A program made the translations under genes and the position numbers. Below, in pieces: positions 16,653 through 25,351 of a DNA stretch of 64,000 nt. Source of the stretch: JBMOKT01 sp049323895 (GTDB lineage: Bacteria > Bacillota > Peptococcia > Peptococcales > BICA1-8); contig JBMOKT010000039.1 in the NCBI GenBank assembly GCA_049323895.1, forward strand, positions 310,001-374,000. The letters are read 5' to 3'. Below the pieces are notes generated by a model. It was not told where the DNA came from, made no database searches, and was given only the letters and a program-made list of their open reading frames with translations. The number at the start of each line of letters is the position of its first letter. Position 1 is the first letter of the stretch.

Positions 16653-18173
16653 ATGGAACTATTGTCTTCAATAATAATGGGTTTTAAAGTTGCTTTGGCT
16701 CCAATAAATCTCCTTTTTGCAACCGCTGGAGTAATTATTGGGCAAATTGTTGGGATTTTACCCGGTTTAGGACCTATGGTTACAATTGCAGTTCTTCTAC
16801 CGTTTACGTATGGGCTTGATCCTATTCCAGCTATTATGGCTTTTGCTGGCATTTACTATGGTTCGCAATTTGGCGGTGCAATTTCCTCCATACTGGTTAA
16901 TGCGCCTGGAACCGAATCGGCAGTAATTACAGCTCTAGAAGGATATCCTATGGCTAAAAAAGGAAAGGCCGGATTAGCCCTTGCTACTGCAGCGGTAAGT
17001 TCCTTTACAGGCGGCATGATAGGAACCGTTGCCTTAATAGTTTTATCGCCACTTATGGTTAAAGTAGTATTGACATTTGGAGCTCCTGAATACTTTGCCT
17101 TAATGATGTTTGCTCTGGCGTGTATTACGGGTCTTTCTGAAGGCAGTACTCTTCCCAAGACTATGTTTAGTATTTGTATAGGTCTAGGTTTAGCTATGAT
17201 TGGTATGGATCCCGTATCTTCCTCTGCCAGGATGACCTTTGGCATAGGGCAGCTTTATGAAGGTATAGATTTTATTGTATTGGCTATTGGGATGTTTGCT
17301 TTTGCTGAAGTAATAAAGAATTTAAGTAAGGTTAGTCATAATCAGCCTAAAGAGAAAGTAGTTGTTGATTCAAAGGTAGGGATAACCTATAAAGAATGGT
17401 TATATATCTTACCTACTACAATCAGGGCATCATTTATTGGCTTTTTTATAGGTGTATTGCCTGGTGTAGGGACAACTACATCTTCTCCCCTTGCCTATGT
17501 AACAGAAAAAAACCTGACCAAAAATAAGGAAAACTTTAATAAAGGTGAAGCTAAGGGCGTAGCAGCTGGTGAAGCTTCTAATAACGCGGGGGCCATGGGA
17601 GCAATGGTTCCTTTATTAACTATGGGCATACCTGGCTCTGGCACAACAGCTATAATGCTGACGGCATTTATGATACTTGGTATAATGCCTGGACCCCTTT
17701 TATTCACAGAACAACCTAAGTTAGTATGGGGCTTAATTGCGAGCTTTTTTATTGGGAACTTTATCCTTTTGGCGCTTAATTTACCCCTTGTTCGTTATTT
17801 AGTTAAAATACTTCAAGTACCTAATGAAATACTTTTCACACTAGTTCTGTTATTAGCTACTATCGGAGCCTACAGCCTAGGAATGCGTACATTCGACATT
17901 TGGCTCGTCCTAATTTTTGGAATAATGGGACATTTCTTAAAACGCTATAATTTCCCTTTAGCTCCAGTATTAGTATCACTAATTTTAGGCAGAATGATTG
18001 AAAATAATTTTGCCCGTTCTATGGCAATGAGTGGAAAGAATCCAGGTATATTCTTTGAGAGACCAATCTCAGTTTTATTATTAATAGCTGCATCATTATT
18101 TTTATTTATACCGCCGGCAATAGTACTAATCAGTAAGAAAAGAAGATCCCAAAAGAATACGGCTGTTTTATAA
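16653..18173 (+). CDS. tctA: Tripartite tricarboxylate transporter large membrane subunit (TctA)
   Basis: 506 residues with about 12 hydrophobic segments. The family motifs are present: GILPGLGPMVTIAVLLPFTYGLDP, YGSQFGGAISSILVNAPGTESAVITALEGYPMAKKG and the repeat-related GVLPGVGTTTSSPLAY and MGIPGSGTTAIML. TctA carries the substrate pathway and is driven by an ion gradient. The TCT family moves citrate, tricarballylate, tartrate and similar acids; the substrate here must be inferred from the enzymes around it. GGGGGGTGG precedes ATG. Confidence 0.92.
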   Translation: MELLSSIIMGFKVALAPINLLFATAGVIIGQIVGILPGLGPMVTIAVLLPFTYGLDPIPAIMAFAGIYYGSQFGGAISSILVNAPGTESAVITALEGYPMAKKGKAGLALATAAVSSFTGGMIGTVALIVLSPLMVKVVLTFGAPEYFALMMFALACITGLSEGSTLPKTMFSICIGLGLAMIGMDPVSSSARMTFGIGQLYEGIDFIVLAIGMFAFAEVIKNLSKVSHNQPKEKVVVDSKVGITYKEWLYILPTTIRASFIGFFIGVLPGVGTTTSSPLAYVTEKNLTKNKENFNKGEAKGVAAGEASNNAGAMGAMVPLLTMGIPGSGTTAIMLTAFMILGIMPGPLLFTEQPKLVWGLIASFFIGNFILLALNLPLVRYLVKILQVPNEILFTLVLLLATIGAYSLGMRTFDIWLVLIFGIMGHFLKRYNFPLAPVLVSLILGRMIENNFARSMAMSGKNPGIFFERPISVLLLIAASLFLFIPPAIVLISKKRRSQKNTAVL

Positions 18174-18216
18174 ATAATAATTAATAAAGCTGCAAAGTTG
18201 GAAGGAGAGGATATTA

Positions 18217-19302
18217 TTGAGAAGATATTCAATTGCTGTCATTCCAGGGGATGGTATAGGTCCAGAGGTCATCGCGGAAGGAGTAAAAGTTCTAAAGCAA
18301 GTAGGCAGTCTTGATGGCAACTTAGAATTTATGTTTCAGGAATTCCCTTGGGGTTCGGAATATTATCTGGAAAAGGGACAAATGATGCCTGAAGATGCAT
18401 TAGAAACACTGGAAAAATATGATGCAATATATTTTGGAGCTGTTGGATTACCCGAGATTCCCGATTGGATTCCTGCCCATAAGCTTTTATATAAAATAAG
18501 GCGTTCATTTAACCAATATGTAAATCTAAGACCTGTGAAGCTTCTAAAAGGGGTTTCCTGCCCCTTAAAAAAGGAAGTACCTATAGATATGGTATTTATA
18601 AGGGAAAACATTGAAGGTGAATATTCCGATATGGGTGGGCGCCACTATGGTGGTACTCCCCATGAGTTAGCCACTCAGGTAAATATTTTTACGCGCATGG
18701 GAATTGAACGAGTAATGGAGTATGGATATGAATTAGCTAAAAAGAGAAGAGGAAAATTAACCAGTATTACGAAATCAAATGCCCTTATGCACTCTATGGT
18801 GCTTTGGGATAAAATATTTGAAGAATATAAAAAGCGATATCCTTTTATAGAAAACTCCCAGATTTTAGTTGATGCGATGGCTATGTATATGGTTAATGAG
18901 CCCGAAAGCTTTGACGTAGTGGTAGCGTCCAATCTATTTGGGGATATACTCACTGACCTCGGAGCTGCTTTGCAAGGTGGCTTAGGGTTTGCGCCAAGCG
19001 GTAATATCAATCCTGATAAAACATTTCCTTCCATGTTTGAACCAGTTCATGGTTCGTCACCTAGGGATAGGGGAAAAAATATTGTAAATCCAATAGCAAC
19101 AATCTGGACTGCCAAATTAATGCTGGATCATTTAGGAGAGGAACAATGGGGGCAGAAAATTTTGGATGCAGTAGAAGATGTTCTCCTTGAAGGAAAGGTA
19201 AGAACTAGAGATATAGGAGGAAGCAGTTCAACGTCTGATATGGGTGAAGCAATTGCTGAGAAGTTAATAGAAAACACTGTTAAAAAACGAGGAGGAATAT
19301 AG
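18217..19302 (+). CDS. TtuC/LeuB-type NAD-dependent decarboxylating dehydrogenase (tartrate / D-malate / 3-alkylmalate type)
   Basis: 361 residues of the isocitrate/isopropylmalate dehydrogenase fold. PGDGIGPEV starts the protein. The arginine block RRSFNQYVNLRPVKLL, VFIRENIEGEYSD, TKSNALMHSMVLWD, VVASNLFGDILTDL and MFEPVHGSSP supply substrate, metal and NAD sites. WGSEYYLEKGQMMPED and VNLRP resemble tartrate/D-malate dehydrogenases (TtuC, DmlA) more than biosynthetic LeuB. The reaction would be oxidation and decarboxylation of a D-malate-type acid to a 2-oxoacid. The start is TTG 18217 with GGAAGGAGAGG 6 bases upstream. The gene runs directly into the hydratase gene (TAGATG junction), so the two enzymes probably act in sequence. 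Confidence 0.82.
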   Translation: MRRYSIAVIPGDGIGPEVIAEGVKVLKQVGSLDGNLEFMFQEFPWGSEYYLEKGQMMPEDALETLEKYDAIYFGAVGLPEIPDWIPAHKLLYKIRRSFNQYVNLRPVKLLKGVSCPLKKEVPIDMVFIRENIEGEYSDMGGRHYGGTPHELATQVNIFTRMGIERVMEYGYELAKKRRGKLTSITKSNALMHSMVLWDKIFEEYKKRYPFIENSQILVDAMAMYMVNEPESFDVVVASNLFGDILTDLGAALQGGLGFAPSGNINPDKTFPSMFEPVHGSSPRDRGKNIVNPIATIWTAKLMLDHLGEEQWGQKILDAVEDVLLEGKVRTRDIGGSSSTSDMGEAIAEKLIENTVKKRGGI

Positions 19303-20571
19303 ATGCCTATGCATGCAATTGAGAAAATTCTTGCTAAAGCTAGCGGTAATACCAGTGTTAGTAAAGGGCAAGTAGTCTACTGTGATATAGATGTTGCTGG
19401 AATTAATGATCTATACTGGCAGGTAGTCAAGTCTCTGCATGAAATGGGAGAAGATAAAGTTTGGAATCCAGAAAAAGTTGCTATTTTATTAGATCATCAG
19501 GCACCGGCGCCGACTATTAAAGCTGCAATAAATCATCAAAATTTTAGAAAGTTTGCCTGTGAGCAAGGAATAACAAATTTGTTTGATGTTAATGCAGGAA
19601 CATGCCATCAAGTTATTACTGAGTCAGGACTTGCTAGACCAGGAACTATTGTGGTTTTAACTGATTCTCATAGTACTACTTATGGGGCAGTGGGTGCCTT
19701 TGGTACAGGAGTTGGTGCAACCGAGTTGGCAGGAATATTAGCTACGGGAAAACTTTGGTTTAGAGTTCCTGAAGTAATTAAAATAATTCTTAACGGTACT
19801 ATAGCTGAAGGGGTCTTGCCGAAAGATATTATTCTCTACATTTTAGGTCAACTCGGTACAGATGGAGCTGTTTACAAAGTTGTTGAGTTTACCGGACCAG
19901 TTGTAGAAAATATGGACCTTGCAGGAAGAATGGTATTATGCAATATGACAACTGAAATGGGGGCAAAAACTGCCTATACTCAACCAAATGATGAGATTTT
20001 GGAATATGTAAAATCAAGAACAGAAAAACCATTTACCTTATTCACTACGGATGCAGACTATGAATATAGTAAAGAATTTGTATTTGATATTTCAGAACTA
20101 GAGCCACAACTTGCAGTACCCCACAATGTTGATAATGCACGTAATATATCAGATGTTAAAGGGGTAAACGTTGATCAAGTTTTTATAGGGTCTTGTACAG
20201 GTGGAAGGATTGAAGATGTAGCAGTGGCGGCAAAGATTCTTAAGGGTAAAAAGGTAGCTAATGGCACAAGGATGATTATAATACCTGCCTCGGGGGAGGT
20301 TTTGAAAATGGCAGTAGGGAAAGGCTATTTTGAAGATTTAATAGATGCTGGTGCAGTTTTTGCAACTCCAGGCTGTGGACCATGCCTAGGTGGACATCAA
20401 GGTATTCTAGCACCTGGGGAAGTTTGCGTTAGTACATCCAACCGAAACTTTAAGGGCAGAATGGGCAGTAAAGAAGCAAGCATATACTTAGCATCACCTG
20501 CTACTGCGGCTGCTAGTGCTTTAGAGGGAAGAATTGCAGATCCTCGTAAATACTTGGAAGGAGGTAGTTAA
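19303..20571 (+). CDS. LeuC-type [4Fe-4S] hydratase large subunit
   Basis: 422 residues, the archaeal/bacterial two-subunit LeuC length. Iron-sulphur ligands lie in GSCTGGR (about 297) and GCGPCLGGH (about 357 and 360). DSHSTTYGAVGAFGTGVGATE binds substrate carboxylates. Members hydrate isopropylmaleate, homoaconitate, maleate/citraconate or dimethylmaleate. Being in a catabolic sigma-54 operon with a transporter, and not with leuA, argues against leucine biosynthesis. The start codon touches the preceding stop, and the LeuD-like gene starts at the base after its stop. Confidence 0.85.
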   Translation: MPMHAIEKILAKASGNTSVSKGQVVYCDIDVAGINDLYWQVVKSLHEMGEDKVWNPEKVAILLDHQAPAPTIKAAINHQNFRKFACEQGITNLFDVNAGTCHQVITESGLARPGTIVVLTDSHSTTYGAVGAFGTGVGATELAGILATGKLWFRVPEVIKIILNGTIAEGVLPKDIILYILGQLGTDGAVYKVVEFTGPVVENMDLAGRMVLCNMTTEMGAKTAYTQPNDEILEYVKSRTEKPFTLFTTDADYEYSKEFVFDISELEPQLAVPHNVDNARNISDVKGVNVDQVFIGSCTGGRIEDVAVAAKILKGKKVANGTRMIIIPASGEVLKMAVGKGYFEDLIDAGAVFATPGCGPCLGGHQGILAPGEVCVSTSNRNFKGRMGSKEASIYLASPATAAASALEGRIADPRKYLEGGS

Positions 20572-21087
20572 ATGAAGGAGATTATTTGCGCTAGTGCATA
20601 TGTTTTTTCCCAAAACAATATTGATACAGATCAAATATATCCTGGGCGTTATCTGGAGTTAACAGAACCTGAAGATATCGTTAAACACGCTATGAAGGGT
20701 ATTGATGAAGACTTTGTACACAGATTTAAAGCCGGGGGTGTAGTTATAGGAGGACAAAACTTTGGGTGTGGGTCCAGTAGAGAACATGCCGTTATCACCC
20801 TAAAAGAATTGGGTGTTAGTGCTGTTATTGCTGAGTCTTTTGCTCGAATTTTTTTTAGAAATGCTATCAATCTGGGTGTACCCATCGTAGAATGCCCGGA
20901 AATTAGCTCGAGAGTCAAGGAGCAAGATGTGTTAGAGATAAATTTTGCTGATGGTATCATTAAAAATTTAACTAATGGAGAATTATATCAAGGCAATAAG
21001 ATAGATGCTGTTGCTTATGAGATTCTTCATGATGGAGGTATTGTTCAAAAAATTAGAAATAGTAAAAAGTCTTTAAAGAATCAATAA
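20572..21087 (+). CDS. LeuD-type hydratase small (swivel) subunit
   Basis: 171 residues, the short LeuD type. NIDTDQIYPGRYLEL at about 15-29 carries the substrate-specificity loop, here YLEL. GQNFGCGSSREHA (about 62-74) is the invariant phosphate/carboxylate-binding block. GGAGGTAG overlaps the end of the large-subunit gene, indicating translational coupling. In characterised relatives the residues after YL separate isopropylmalate isomerase from homoaconitase; YLEL matches neither pattern I remember (YLRT, YLVY), which leaves the substrate open. Confidence 0.85.
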   Translation: MKEIICASAYVFSQNNIDTDQIYPGRYLELTEPEDIVKHAMKGIDEDFVHRFKAGGVVIGGQNFGCGSSREHAVITLKELGVSAVIAESFARIFFRNAINLGVPIVECPEISSRVKEQDVLEINFADGIIKNLTNGELYQGNKIDAVAYEILHDGGIVQKIRNSKKSLKNQ

Positions 21088-21130
21088 ACTGGTTGGAATT
21101 ATAAAGTGGGAAAAGAAAGGATGTAAAAAT

Positions 21131-21916
21131 TTGTATAAATGGAATGCACATGATTATAACAGAAATTCATCTGAACAACAGAAATGGGCTCAAGAATTAA
21201 TCTGCAAATTAAATATCATTGGTAATGAAAATATTCTAGATATTGGCTGCGGAGATGGAAAAATAACCTCCCAACTAGCTCTAAAGGTCTTAGATGGCTC
21301 AGTGTTAGGAATTGATAATTCGGAAGAAATGATAAACTTGGCAAATAAATTATTTAACAAAAGCAAATACAAAAATTTATCTTTTCAATTAATGGGGGCC
21401 GAACAGTTAAATTTTACCGAAGAATTTGATTTGATTTTTTCCAATGCAGCACTTCACTGGATTCAGGATCATGGATCTGTATTAAAAGGAATAAGCAGCG
21501 CACTTAAAAAAGATGGAAGAATTCTTCTGCAAATGGGTGGTGAAGGTAATGCTTCTAGCCTAGTAAAAATTCTAGATGAAATTATTAAAAGGGAAAAGTG
21601 GAAAGAATATTTTACCGATTTTTCTTTTCCTTATGGTTTTTATAATGATAAAGATTATGAAAAGTGGATAAACCATTCTGGCTTGAAGATAAATCGTATA
21701 GAATTAATACCAAAAGATATGGTGCATAAAGGACAAGAAGGCTTAGAAGCTTGGATTCGAACAACTTGGTTGCCTTATACAGAAAGAGTTTCCTTAAATT
21801 TCCGAAATGAGTTTATTAAAGAAATTGCAAGCAAATATCTGGAAGAACACCCATTGGATTGTAAGGGTTTAGTACATATAAAAATGATAAGATTAGAAGT
21901 TGAAGCATACAAATAG
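21131..21916 (+). CDS. SAM methyltransferase related to trans-aconitate 2-methyltransferase (Tam)
   Basis: 261 residues. The N-terminus YKWNAHDYNRNSSEQQKWAQEL, followed by ILDIGCGDGKIT (SAM motif I, about 36-47), GIDNS and FSNAALHWI, follows the Tam layout closely. Tam methylates trans-aconitate, a toxic by-product formed around aconitase. Here it is the last gene of an operon that encodes an aconitase-family hydratase and a carboxylate importer, which suggests it detoxifies an unsaturated by-product of the pathway. TTG 21131 is preceded by AAAGGATG. A stem-loop follows at 21939. Family assignment to Tam is by pattern only. Confidence 0.75.
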   Translation: MYKWNAHDYNRNSSEQQKWAQELICKLNIIGNENILDIGCGDGKITSQLALKVLDGSVLGIDNSEEMINLANKLFNKSKYKNLSFQLMGAEQLNFTEEFDLIFSNAALHWIQDHGSVLKGISSALKKDGRILLQMGGEGNASSLVKILDEIIKREKWKEYFTDFSFPYGFYNDKDYEKWINHSGLKINRIELIPKDMVHKGQEGLEAWIRTTWLPYTERVSLNFRNEFIKEIASKYLEEHPLDCKGLVHIKMIRLEVEAYK

Positions 21917-21938
21917 AAAACTTATCCATCTTTTAAAG

Positions 21939-21966
21939 AGGGTTATTAAGCTTTTTTGATAACCCT
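21939..21966 (+). terminator. Stem-loop ending the sigma-54 operon
   Basis: AGGGTTAT pairs with ATAACCCT around a T-rich loop. The tail (AATCCCTTTT) is a poor T tract, so termination may be incomplete. Nothing else was recognised in the gap up to 22126 apart from AGGGAG before the next ATG. Confidence 0.55.
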
Positions 21967-22126
21967 AATCCCTTTTGCTTGGCGGAAGTGTCTAATAGTT
22001 CGCATTAATAAATTTTTCTCTTTGGAGCTTAGTAAATAATATTATAAATTGTTTTACTTTTAATTCTTTTTCAAACGTTTTATAATTGAAAGATATTAAA
22101 GAAAGATTAGGGAGCTACTGCATAAA

Positions 22127-23497
22127 ATGGAGTTAATCAATAGAAGCAAAAGCGTACTTATCCTAACATTTATTGTTTTATTTTTAATTAATACTTTTGC
22201 CCCATCGTTATTACTAAATAATATATTAGCAGTTATAGTGGTTCTAGTGATGGCAGTTAACCTACCTTTTTTAAAAGGTTCAAGCAGATATATTTCCATA
22301 TGTCTACTTATAATTAGTCTTGTAATTATGCTTAGCATTGATGCAGGAATTAGTGAATGGAGGGCTGGTCTAAATAAGAATGTAGGTATTGTAAGTCTCT
22401 TAGTCACTGTACCCATGCTAAGTTTCCCGCTATACTACGATAATTTTCAGAAGGCAATTGTACAAATTTCCACAAAATACCTTAATACTTCCTTTAATTT
22501 TTATTCAGTAACAAGCTTGTTATCCTACTCATTGGGTATTTTTCTTAATGTTGCTAGTATGAATATAACTTATCATTTATTGGAGGAGTCCAAGGAAAGG
22601 TACCCAATTAGTATATTTTCCTCTGCATTGACTAGGGGCTTCAATAGCTGCAGTATTTGGTCTCCCAATTTTGTGGGAGTAGCTGTCATCTTAGAGTATC
22701 TAAACTTGCCTTGGATTAAAATGGCTCCAATAGGCTTTCTTCTTTCCCTTACTACCTTGTTATTTAGTATAAAATACGAACAGTTAATAGAAAGGGTGAA
22801 ACCGAAATCTTCCGAGAAGACTAGTTACCAGGGCTGGAAAAATTCCCTTGTTACGGAAGACAGAAAATTATTATTTAGGCTAGCATCTATTGGAATTCTC
22901 CTAATTTTATTAATAATCATTACCGAAATCTTAACAGGGCTTAGTGTACTGGTTATTGTACCCATTATTGCCTTTTTAGCTCCATTCATGCTGGCATTGC
23001 TATGGGGAAAAGGACATGTTTATAAACATTGTTTTAATAACTACCTATGGGGAAAACTTCCCAAAATGGAAAATGAAATTGTTCTTTTTTTGACAGCAGG
23101 GCTTTTTGGTCAGGCAGTAAATTCAACTAACGTCGGGAGTTACGCAGTTAACTTCATTAATTCCTTAAATATTCAACATGGCTCAATATTGATAACAATT
23201 TTGATGTTAATTATAGTTCTTTTGTCATTGTTGGGGATTCACCCCGTTGTCACAACATCTACTATTGCACTAACACTACCAATTTCGCAGGTACCATTAG
23301 TTCCTATTCAATATACACTTACCTTGTTAACAGCTTACGCAGTAGCAGCATTACTCTCGCCTATTTCCGGAACAGTTTTAGTTGCAGCGGGCATTTTTAA
23401 AGAAAATCCCTTTAATATTGGTATAGGCTGGAATTGGAAATACAGCTGTTCCTTGATGGTGCTTTATATAGTACTGCTGTCCATGATTCCAATTTAA
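22127..23497 (+). CDS. Polytopic membrane transporter, paralogue of the protein encoded at 2509
   Basis: 456 residues with about 11-12 hydrophobic segments. It shares with the 454-residue protein at 2509 the LGIHPVVTTSTIAL block, LLSPISGTVLVAAG and the C-terminal NPFNIGIGWNWKYS, at matching positions. This supports one family of organic-anion-type carriers (ion-transporter superfamily, inferred). AGGGAGC precedes the ATG. It follows the sigma-54 operon in the same direction across a leaky-looking terminator, so it could share its expression. The substrate is unknown. Confidence 0.65.
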   Translation: MELINRSKSVLILTFIVLFLINTFAPSLLLNNILAVIVVLVMAVNLPFLKGSSRYISICLLIISLVIMLSIDAGISEWRAGLNKNVGIVSLLVTVPMLSFPLYYDNFQKAIVQISTKYLNTSFNFYSVTSLLSYSLGIFLNVASMNITYHLLEESKERYPISIFSSALTRGFNSCSIWSPNFVGVAVILEYLNLPWIKMAPIGFLLSLTTLLFSIKYEQLIERVKPKSSEKTSYQGWKNSLVTEDRKLLFRLASIGILLILLIIITEILTGLSVLVIVPIIAFLAPFMLALLWGKGHVYKHCFNNYLWGKLPKMENEIVLFLTAGLFGQAVNSTNVGSYAVNFINSLNIQHGSILITILMLIIVLLSLLGIHPVVTTSTIALTLPISQVPLVPIQYTLTLLTAYAVAALLSPISGTVLVAAGIFKENPFNIGIGWNWKYSCSLMVLYIVLLSMIPI

Positions 23498-23508
23498 TAA
23501 AAGCAAGT

Positions 23509-24486
23509 TTAAAGCAACGGTTTATACTGCGGAACCACACCAAGCCAGCCTTTAACCTTCCCAAATAAAATCATTTTGTCAATAATATCAATTTCCTCTA
23601 GTAATAGATCCTTGAAAATTCCCCGCAGCCTGTCATTGGTAAGACATTGCTTGAGTGCTAAGGCATGAAGCCAAGCAGCACCTATCATGCCGGTAAAAAG
23701 TGTCCTGTACATATAGGAATCATCCATATTAGAAGTACCAGTACCAGCTATTACTGCAGGCGGCTGTGCAGGTAATGGGATACCAAAATGGCTAAGTTCT
23801 TTTTCCAGTTGTTTAGCCTGTACTTGTAAATTATCCTGAAGCCCTTTTTTTAACAGCAGCTTAAATTCAACATCTTTGGCATGCTCGTACCAATATTGCG
23901 TTTGGTAAATATTGTCATACCGGAAGGTTAGATGATCCCATAGATGAAAGACTTCTCCCGCATCAACTTGCTCATTTATAGTAGCCGGTATGTTAGGATA
24001 CATAGGGGGTATCCCTACCCAGCCTTTAAGTTTTAGATATTTAACCAGGCTATCTAAATCATCAATTACGCTTTTGAGGAATTTAATATATAAGTTCCTC
24101 AGGGCGTCATTGGTAGTGGAGTTCCTAATAGCCTTAAATAATAGTTCTATCTCTTCCTGGAGAGCTAATAAAAGATATTTGCCTAAATTTTCATCCGTTA
24201 AGATTTCAGAGTTGGTGGCAGTATTCATATCCGCCCTGGGTTTTTTAGGTCCATTAATGGAGTACTGCTTAAGCTCTTTTTCTAAAATTTCTGTTTGATT
24301 CTTGAGTTTATCTATTACTTTTTTTAAGATGAATTTAAACTCAGGGTCGTGGGCAAATATGTACCATATTTGCGCCATGTCTATGCCGGTATATTTTGTT
24401 GTTGTTAAATCCCAAAGGCAATATGCCTCTTCTACATTAAGCATAGATTGTTTCGCCTCTGCTTTACTGCCTAAATTAAAAATCAT
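23509..24486 (-). CDS. DUF3231 protein with two tandem repeats
   Basis: 325 residues in two homologous halves. The first (about 1-165) has CLWDLTTTKYTGID, QIWYIFAHDPEFKFILKK and ends LKLKGWVGIPPMYP. The second (about 170-325) has HLWDHLTFRYDNIY, QYWYEHAKDVEFKLLLKK and ends GKVKGWLGVVPQYK. This is the duplicated helical-bundle (ferritin-like) DUF3231 found mostly in spore-forming Firmicutes. The function is unknown; a spore or stress role is often suspected. The gene is convergent with the transporter gene (11-bp gap), and GGGGGTT precedes its ATG. A small gene lies 12 bp upstream on the same strand. Confidence 0.85.
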   Translation of the reverse strand: MIFNLGSKAEAKQSMLNVEEAYCLWDLTTTKYTGIDMAQIWYIFAHDPEFKFILKKVIDKLKNQTEILEKELKQYSINGPKKPRADMNTATNSEILTDENLGKYLLLALQEEIELLFKAIRNSTTNDALRNLYIKFLKSVIDDLDSLVKYLKLKGWVGIPPMYPNIPATINEQVDAGEVFHLWDHLTFRYDNIYQTQYWYEHAKDVEFKLLLKKGLQDNLQVQAKQLEKELSHFGIPLPAQPPAVIAGTGTSNMDDSYMYRTLFTGMIGAAWLHALALKQCLTNDRLRGIFKDLLLEEIDIIDKMILFGKVKGWLGVVPQYKPLL

Positions 24487-24498
24487 AAGTTAAACCCC

Positions 24499-24948
24499 CT
24501 ATCTAAATCTTCGTTTGATATTTTTAAATTTAAAATTGTTATTTTTTTTAGGTTCCGGAAGTTCATATGGGAATAACTCTTCATTACCGCATTTTTTAAC
24601 AAATAATCCACTTAAACTACCTGATATTAATTCCTTAAAAAGATTAGTGTCCTTCCCTATGTTAGTTAGCCAATATAAAAATCCCATTCCTGCGCCCTTT
24701 AATGGTCCATGCTTTTTTCCGGTTTTTACAATAATCCGGGATATAATATAACCTTTAAACATACTCAGTAACGGATTGTAAAAAGCTGAAATATTTGCTG
24801 GGTTATTCGTAACGGTTTTTTTACCTTTTTCAAGGACTTTTTTATCTTTTGCAAACCTATCCTCTAAAAAGGTTAAAGCATTAGTAGTAAATGTATAAAT
24901 AATACCGGCAGTGATGCCTAAGATATTAACATTCTTTATTTTATCAAT
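24499..24948 (-). CDS. Small hypothetical protein, probable non-ATG start
   Basis: From ATG 24762 an 87-residue frame would result. Reading upstream, the same frame stays open for 62 more codons with protein-like content (ILGITAGIIYTFTTNALTFL, a hydrophobic helix, then a Lys-rich stretch) up to codons ATC-ATT at 24951-24946. No ATG, GTG or TTG occurs in that stretch, but AGGTGGTG stands 7 bases before ATT 24948. This suggests an AUU or AUC start giving about 149 residues. GTGKKHGPLKGAGMGFLYW follows later, and the C-terminus is basic. I do not recognise the family. It probably forms a unit with the DUF3231 gene 12 bp downstream. Confidence 0.5.
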   Translation of the reverse strand: MDKIKNVNILGITAGIIYTFTTNALTFLEDRFAKDKKVLEKGKKTVTNNPANISAFYNPLLSMFKGYIISRIIVKTGKKHGPLKGAGMGFLYWLTNIGKDTNLFKELISGSLSGLFVKKCGNEELFPYELPEPKKNNNFKFKNIKRRFR

Positions 24949-25089
24949 GATAAATCACCACCTATAGTTGGTTCTTATATTTATTCTTTACTTGTGCTTG
25001 AAAAAAATTACAGTAAAATAATTACTAAATAGTCGAAAGTAGTCGTAAAATGTAGGGAAAAATGTATACAGTATTATCTTTGATAGGTA

Positions 25090-25118
25090 TTGACTCCAAA
25101 TTTTAACAAATATAAAAT
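25090..25118 (+). promoter_or_regulatory. Possible sigma-A promoter upstream of the TAXI operon
   Basis: TTGACT, 17 bases, then TAAAAT. It lies about 310 bp before the TAXI gene, so the leader would be long. The 477-bp gap 24952-25428 is otherwise AT-rich, with an inverted repeat at 25352 and no coding frame that I can support. Confidence 0.35.
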
Positions 25119-25351
25119 ATTTTTAGGCTGTTCCGCATATTAATAGAAAGACAAATATTTAACAATTTGTGATTTTTAAAAGAAGGATTTCTTAAAATTA
25201 TGTTAAAGATATTAAGTTGATACGTATACTTGCGAAAGAAAATCTCATATTTAGTGGGATAATTTTTTTTAATTTTACAGACAACTTACAACTTAGCAAA
25301 ATGTAGTATGTTTTAAGGTTAAAATGTTTACTTATAAACTGTATATGAATG

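Noticed and set aside
18217..21087. Leucine biosynthesis genes leuB, leuC, leuD
   Set aside because: No leuA or ilv genes adjoin; they sit in a sigma-54 operon with a carboxylate importer and the dehydrogenase looks like TtuC/DmlA.
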